NCBI GenBank assembly: GCA_005773095.1
Contig: SXHT01000302.1
Span: forward strand, 1-6,832
From: Planctomycetaceae bacterium
GTDB taxonomy: Bacteria; Planctomycetota; Planctomycetia; Pirellulales; PALSA-1355
Reading direction: 5' to 3'
Length of the DNA stretch: 6,832 bases
This document shows positions 4,826 to 6,832 of this stretch, piece after piece (position 1 is the stretch's first letter; each line of letters opens with the position of its first letter). The notes beneath the pieces are model-generated. The model ran no database searches and was not told the DNA's origin. It was given only the letters and a program-made list of their open reading frames with translations. The position numbers and the translations under genes were made by a program.

Positions 4826-6586
4826 TCACTGCCGCAGCATCAGCAATTGATAGCGCCAACAGCAGCCGGCGGCATTGGTAAAGCGGTATTCAGTCAGCGG
4901 CAGCACGGCCACCGGTTCTGGGTTGGCCAGATCGGCTGCGACGGCTTGAGAGAGAAAATTATTGCCTTCCACACCCTCGGGCGAACAAAGCAAGACGTGG
5001 GTAAATCCGAGATCGCGAACGCGAATCAATTGGTTGGGCAATCCCCTTTCGCACCCCGCGATTGCTGTTTCGGCAGGTTCGGCGGCTGACGTCACGGGAC
5101 AGTCGAAATAAAGCCCACAAGCGTCCTGGCTCAGCAATCGCGAGTCGCTTTGCACAACGTGGTTGGCGACGATTGCCGCCGGGTAAGCCCCCACGCGATT
5201 GCCCAGATACGCCGCTCGAGTTTCCATGCCGCAGGCAACGCCCCAGCGATCGGCAATCGGCGCAAGGTGGACCAGATTCAGCAGCCCGGCACTCGCGACA
5301 AGAGCAGGAATTGCCACTCGTCGGGCGGGCATGGGCAGCCTGCAGAGTTCCATGCAGACCCAGACGCTCATGGTTGCCAGCAAGGGCACCAGCGGAGCAA
5401 AAACTCGCGACTGAGGCACAAGCAGTCCGCCGGCAATCAGATAACACACCACCACCGACACCAGCAGGTGCAGCCCGCGCAACCGGCGCGCGAGGACAAG
5501 TCCTGGCACGACGGCAAGAAACCAGGGGCCTAGTTGAAACAGCCAGGAGGGGCCGCGATCGGCCGTCGCCAGCAGCCCGCCGCGCGCGATGACCCATGTC
5601 CACCAAGGGCAGGCGATCACAAGCGCCGTGAGCACGCTCGCCGCCGCGCCGATCGCCACCTCGTAACGATGCTCGTTGCGCCGCGCCGCTTCCATGCTCC
5701 AGGTGATGGCCACGGCAACCAGCAATACGACGGCGACCGCTTTGGTGGCGAGGGCAGCCCCAAGGAAGACCCCCGCCAGGATAAACCATCGGGGCGACAA
5801 GATCTCGACCGCGCCCCGCCACCATGCCGTCAGCGATAGAGTGGCGAAAGCCGCCATCGGCAAGTCATCCAGCGGTGCCGACATGAGATGGACAACTCCC
5901 GGAGACAACAGCACCAAGGCCCCGGCAATCCAACTCCAAGCACGGCCAACGACGCCTCGCGCCAGCAACGTTGTGGCGGCAGCCAGCAGCACCCCGAAAA
6001 ACCACGCCAGCAGCGTCGCTGCCACAGGGCCATCGATCAAGAGCGCCCAGGCATAGAACATTCCGCCGAACTGAGGCGTGGTAAGTGTTTCTTCTTGGAT
6101 CGGGCAACCAAGTGCGATGGTCTTGGGCAATTCCAATGATCGCGAAAGCGCCGCTGGCGACGTGGTCGGGGCCATTGCCATGACAAGCGTCGCCAGCAGT
6201 GCCACCGTGAATCCCAGAGCAACGGCGCTTCGAAACCACAAACTCGGAGGCTTCGGCTGCATGCGACCCATCAGATCGTCGAGCACCGCAACGTCGACGT
6301 GCAATGGATTGCGAATCACCAGATAGGCGCAGGCTAATTCACCCAGGCCCCAAAATGAGCCGACGATGGTCAGCAGGCCAACGAGAACCGGCGTCATCAG
6401 GCCAGTCAGCACCGTCACTGACAATACCCAGCCCGTCACCACAAGACCAAGGCCAAAGCTCCACACCATGGCGTCCAGCAGGCCCTCGTCGCCGATTTTG
6501 AGCCAGCGCACTATCGGGCGACCAATTCCGAAGGCCGCGAGTGCGATCGTGGCGAGTGTTCCCAGGGAGTAAAGCGTTGCGAGCAT
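4826..6586 (-). CDS. Polytopic GT-C/GT39-like membrane protein
   Basis: A 586-residue protein with about 12-13 predicted membrane spans between residues 4 and 444, followed by a soluble C-terminal domain (about 450-586). The layout resembles GT39/ArnT-like glycosyltransferases, which move sugars from polyprenyl-phosphate carriers on the outer face of the membrane. Family-like marks are SLELPKTIAL (150-159), APLDDLPMAAF (237-247), a span ending in ALATK282, PWWTWVIARGG (327-337), and the QSRVFAPLVP segment (392-401) with R394. The C-terminal stretch METRAAYLGNRVGAYPAA and GLYFDCPV also resembles planctomycete relatives. The acidic residue normally expected in the first large loop is not seen around 139-160. 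The ATG lies six bases after the stop of the upstream small membrane gene, implying translational coupling. Sugar donor and acceptor are unknown. The membrane topology is firm; the enzyme class is a family-level inference. Confidence 0.8.
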   Translation of the reverse strand: MLATLYSLGTLATIALAAFGIGRPIVRWLKIGDEGLLDAMVWSFGLGLVVTGWVLSVTVLTGLMTPVLVGLLTIVGSFWGLGELACAYLVIRNPLHVDVAVLDDLMGRMQPKPPSLWFRSAVALGFTVALLATLVMAMAPTTSPAALSRSLELPKTIALGCPIQEETLTTPQFGGMFYAWALLIDGPVAATLLAWFFGVLLAAATTLLARGVVGRAWSWIAGALVLLSPGVVHLMSAPLDDLPMAAFATLSLTAWWRGAVEILSPRWFILAGVFLGAALATKAVAVVLLVAVAITWSMEAARRNEHRYEVAIGAAASVLTALVIACPWWTWVIARGGLLATADRGPSWLFQLGPWFLAVVPGLVLARRLRGLHLLVSVVVCYLIAGGLLVPQSRVFAPLVPLLATMSVWVCMELCRLPMPARRVAIPALVASAGLLNLVHLAPIADRWGVACGMETRAAYLGNRVGAYPAAIVANHVVQSDSRLLSQDACGLYFDCPVTSAAEPAETAIAGCERGLPNQLIRVRDLGFTHVLLCSPEGVEGNNFLSQAVAADLANPEPVAVLPLTEYRFTNAAGCCWRYQLLMLRQ

Positions 6587-6592
6587 CGGGAA

Positions 6593-6820
6593 TCAGTACG
6601 CTGTGAGTGTCCACCATCCGAACAACATACCTGCGGAAAAACCCACCATCGCAACGATCCAGCCGCAAAACAACCAGGCTTGCCACGCTATGACCTGTGG
6701 TTGAAGTGTGCTGTCTCTCTCGTCGCGCAACAGTGCCGACGCCACGGCGCGTCGCGCTCGGGCCAATAGTCGCGAGTTGGCGTCGACGTCCGTCTCGGGT
6801 TCTCGCAGCGGTGCGATCAT
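6593..6820 (-). CDS. Small single-span membrane protein, function unknown
   Basis: A 75-residue protein with a charged, Arg-rich N-terminal part (residues 1-36, many R/D/E, possibly helical) and one hydrophobic segment at about 47-72 (WQAWLFCGWIVAMVGFSAGMLFGWW), ending in TLTAY. The Arg-rich N-terminal part suggests it sits on the cytoplasmic side. I recognise no named family. On the minus strand AAGGGG (6824-6829) lies four bases before the ATG and supports this start, although the frame stays open to the window edge, so a longer form cannot be excluded. The six-base gap to the GT39-like gene suggests a shared operon and perhaps a partner or accessory role in the membrane. Confidence 0.65.
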   Translation of the reverse strand: MIAPLREPETDVDANSRLLARARRAVASALLRDERDSTLQPQVIAWQAWLFCGWIVAMVGFSAGMLFGWWTLTAY

Positions 6821-6832
6821 TTGTCCCCTTGC

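Noticed and set aside
4571..5089. Plus-strand open frame of 172 codons over the lipoprotein start and the end of the GT39-like gene
   Set aside because: It is antisense to two supported genes, has low-complexity composition, and matches no family I know.
4959..5825. Open frame of 288 codons on the minus strand inside the GT39-like gene
   Set aside because: It overlaps the GT39-like frame on the same strand, is rich in Arg, Gly, Ala and Cys, and lacks membrane spans or motifs. The 586-residue frame has clear hydrophobic periodicity and family-like motifs.

Overview
The window is about 60% GC by eye and carries six genes, three of them enzyme-like with clear motifs. It most resembles a planctomycete chromosome, probably Pirellulales or a relative. 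The grounds are a VWA domain preceded by a W-rich linker of the type seen in planctomycete HEAT-repeat/VWA proteins, a tiny lipoprotein with a C-x2-C...PWDYSGP start, a GT39-like membrane protein with a short C-terminal soluble domain, weak or absent Shine-Dalgarno sites at some starts, and GC-rich palindromic repeats in the gaps. This taxonomic call is inference from remembered families, not from a search.

Layout, left to right. (1) Positions 2-682, plus strand: the C-terminal end of a VWA-domain protein whose 5' part lies outside the window. (2) 768-1349, plus strand: a GNAT-type N-acetyltransferase with a good ribosome binding site. (3) 1350-1500: a nested palindromic repeat. (4) 1564-2796 and 2872-4101, plus strand: two consecutive M16-family metallopeptidase genes separated by a 75-base gap holding two hairpins. 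(5) 4102-4403: a gap between convergent genes, holding a long inverted-repeat element flanked by an 8-base direct repeat, a small hairpin and a 14-base tandem duplication. (6) Minus strand, in transcription order: a 75-aa single-span membrane protein (6820-6593), a 586-aa polytopic GT-C/GT39-like protein (6586-4826), and a 95-aa lipoprotein (4691-4404), which probably has its own promoter.

How the genes work together. The two M16 proteins are the best supported functional unit. The upstream one has lost the HxxEH zinc motif but keeps the C-terminal R/Y pair. The downstream one keeps HxxEH and the distal Glu but lacks the R/Y pair. They are therefore expected to form one heterodimeric protease with a composite active site, like mitochondrial processing peptidase and the known two-subunit bacterial M16B enzymes. 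The 75-aa membrane protein and the GT39-like protein are six bases apart and probably co-translated, suggesting an envelope glycosylation or lipid-linked sugar role. The VWA protein, acetyltransferase and lipoprotein show no clear link to either unit.

I see no CRISPR array, tRNA, rRNA, transposase, defence system or clearly undescribed system. The most noteworthy items are the split-active-site protease pair, the two repeat elements in the gaps, and a GT-C protein that seems to lack the usual acidic residue in its first large loop.
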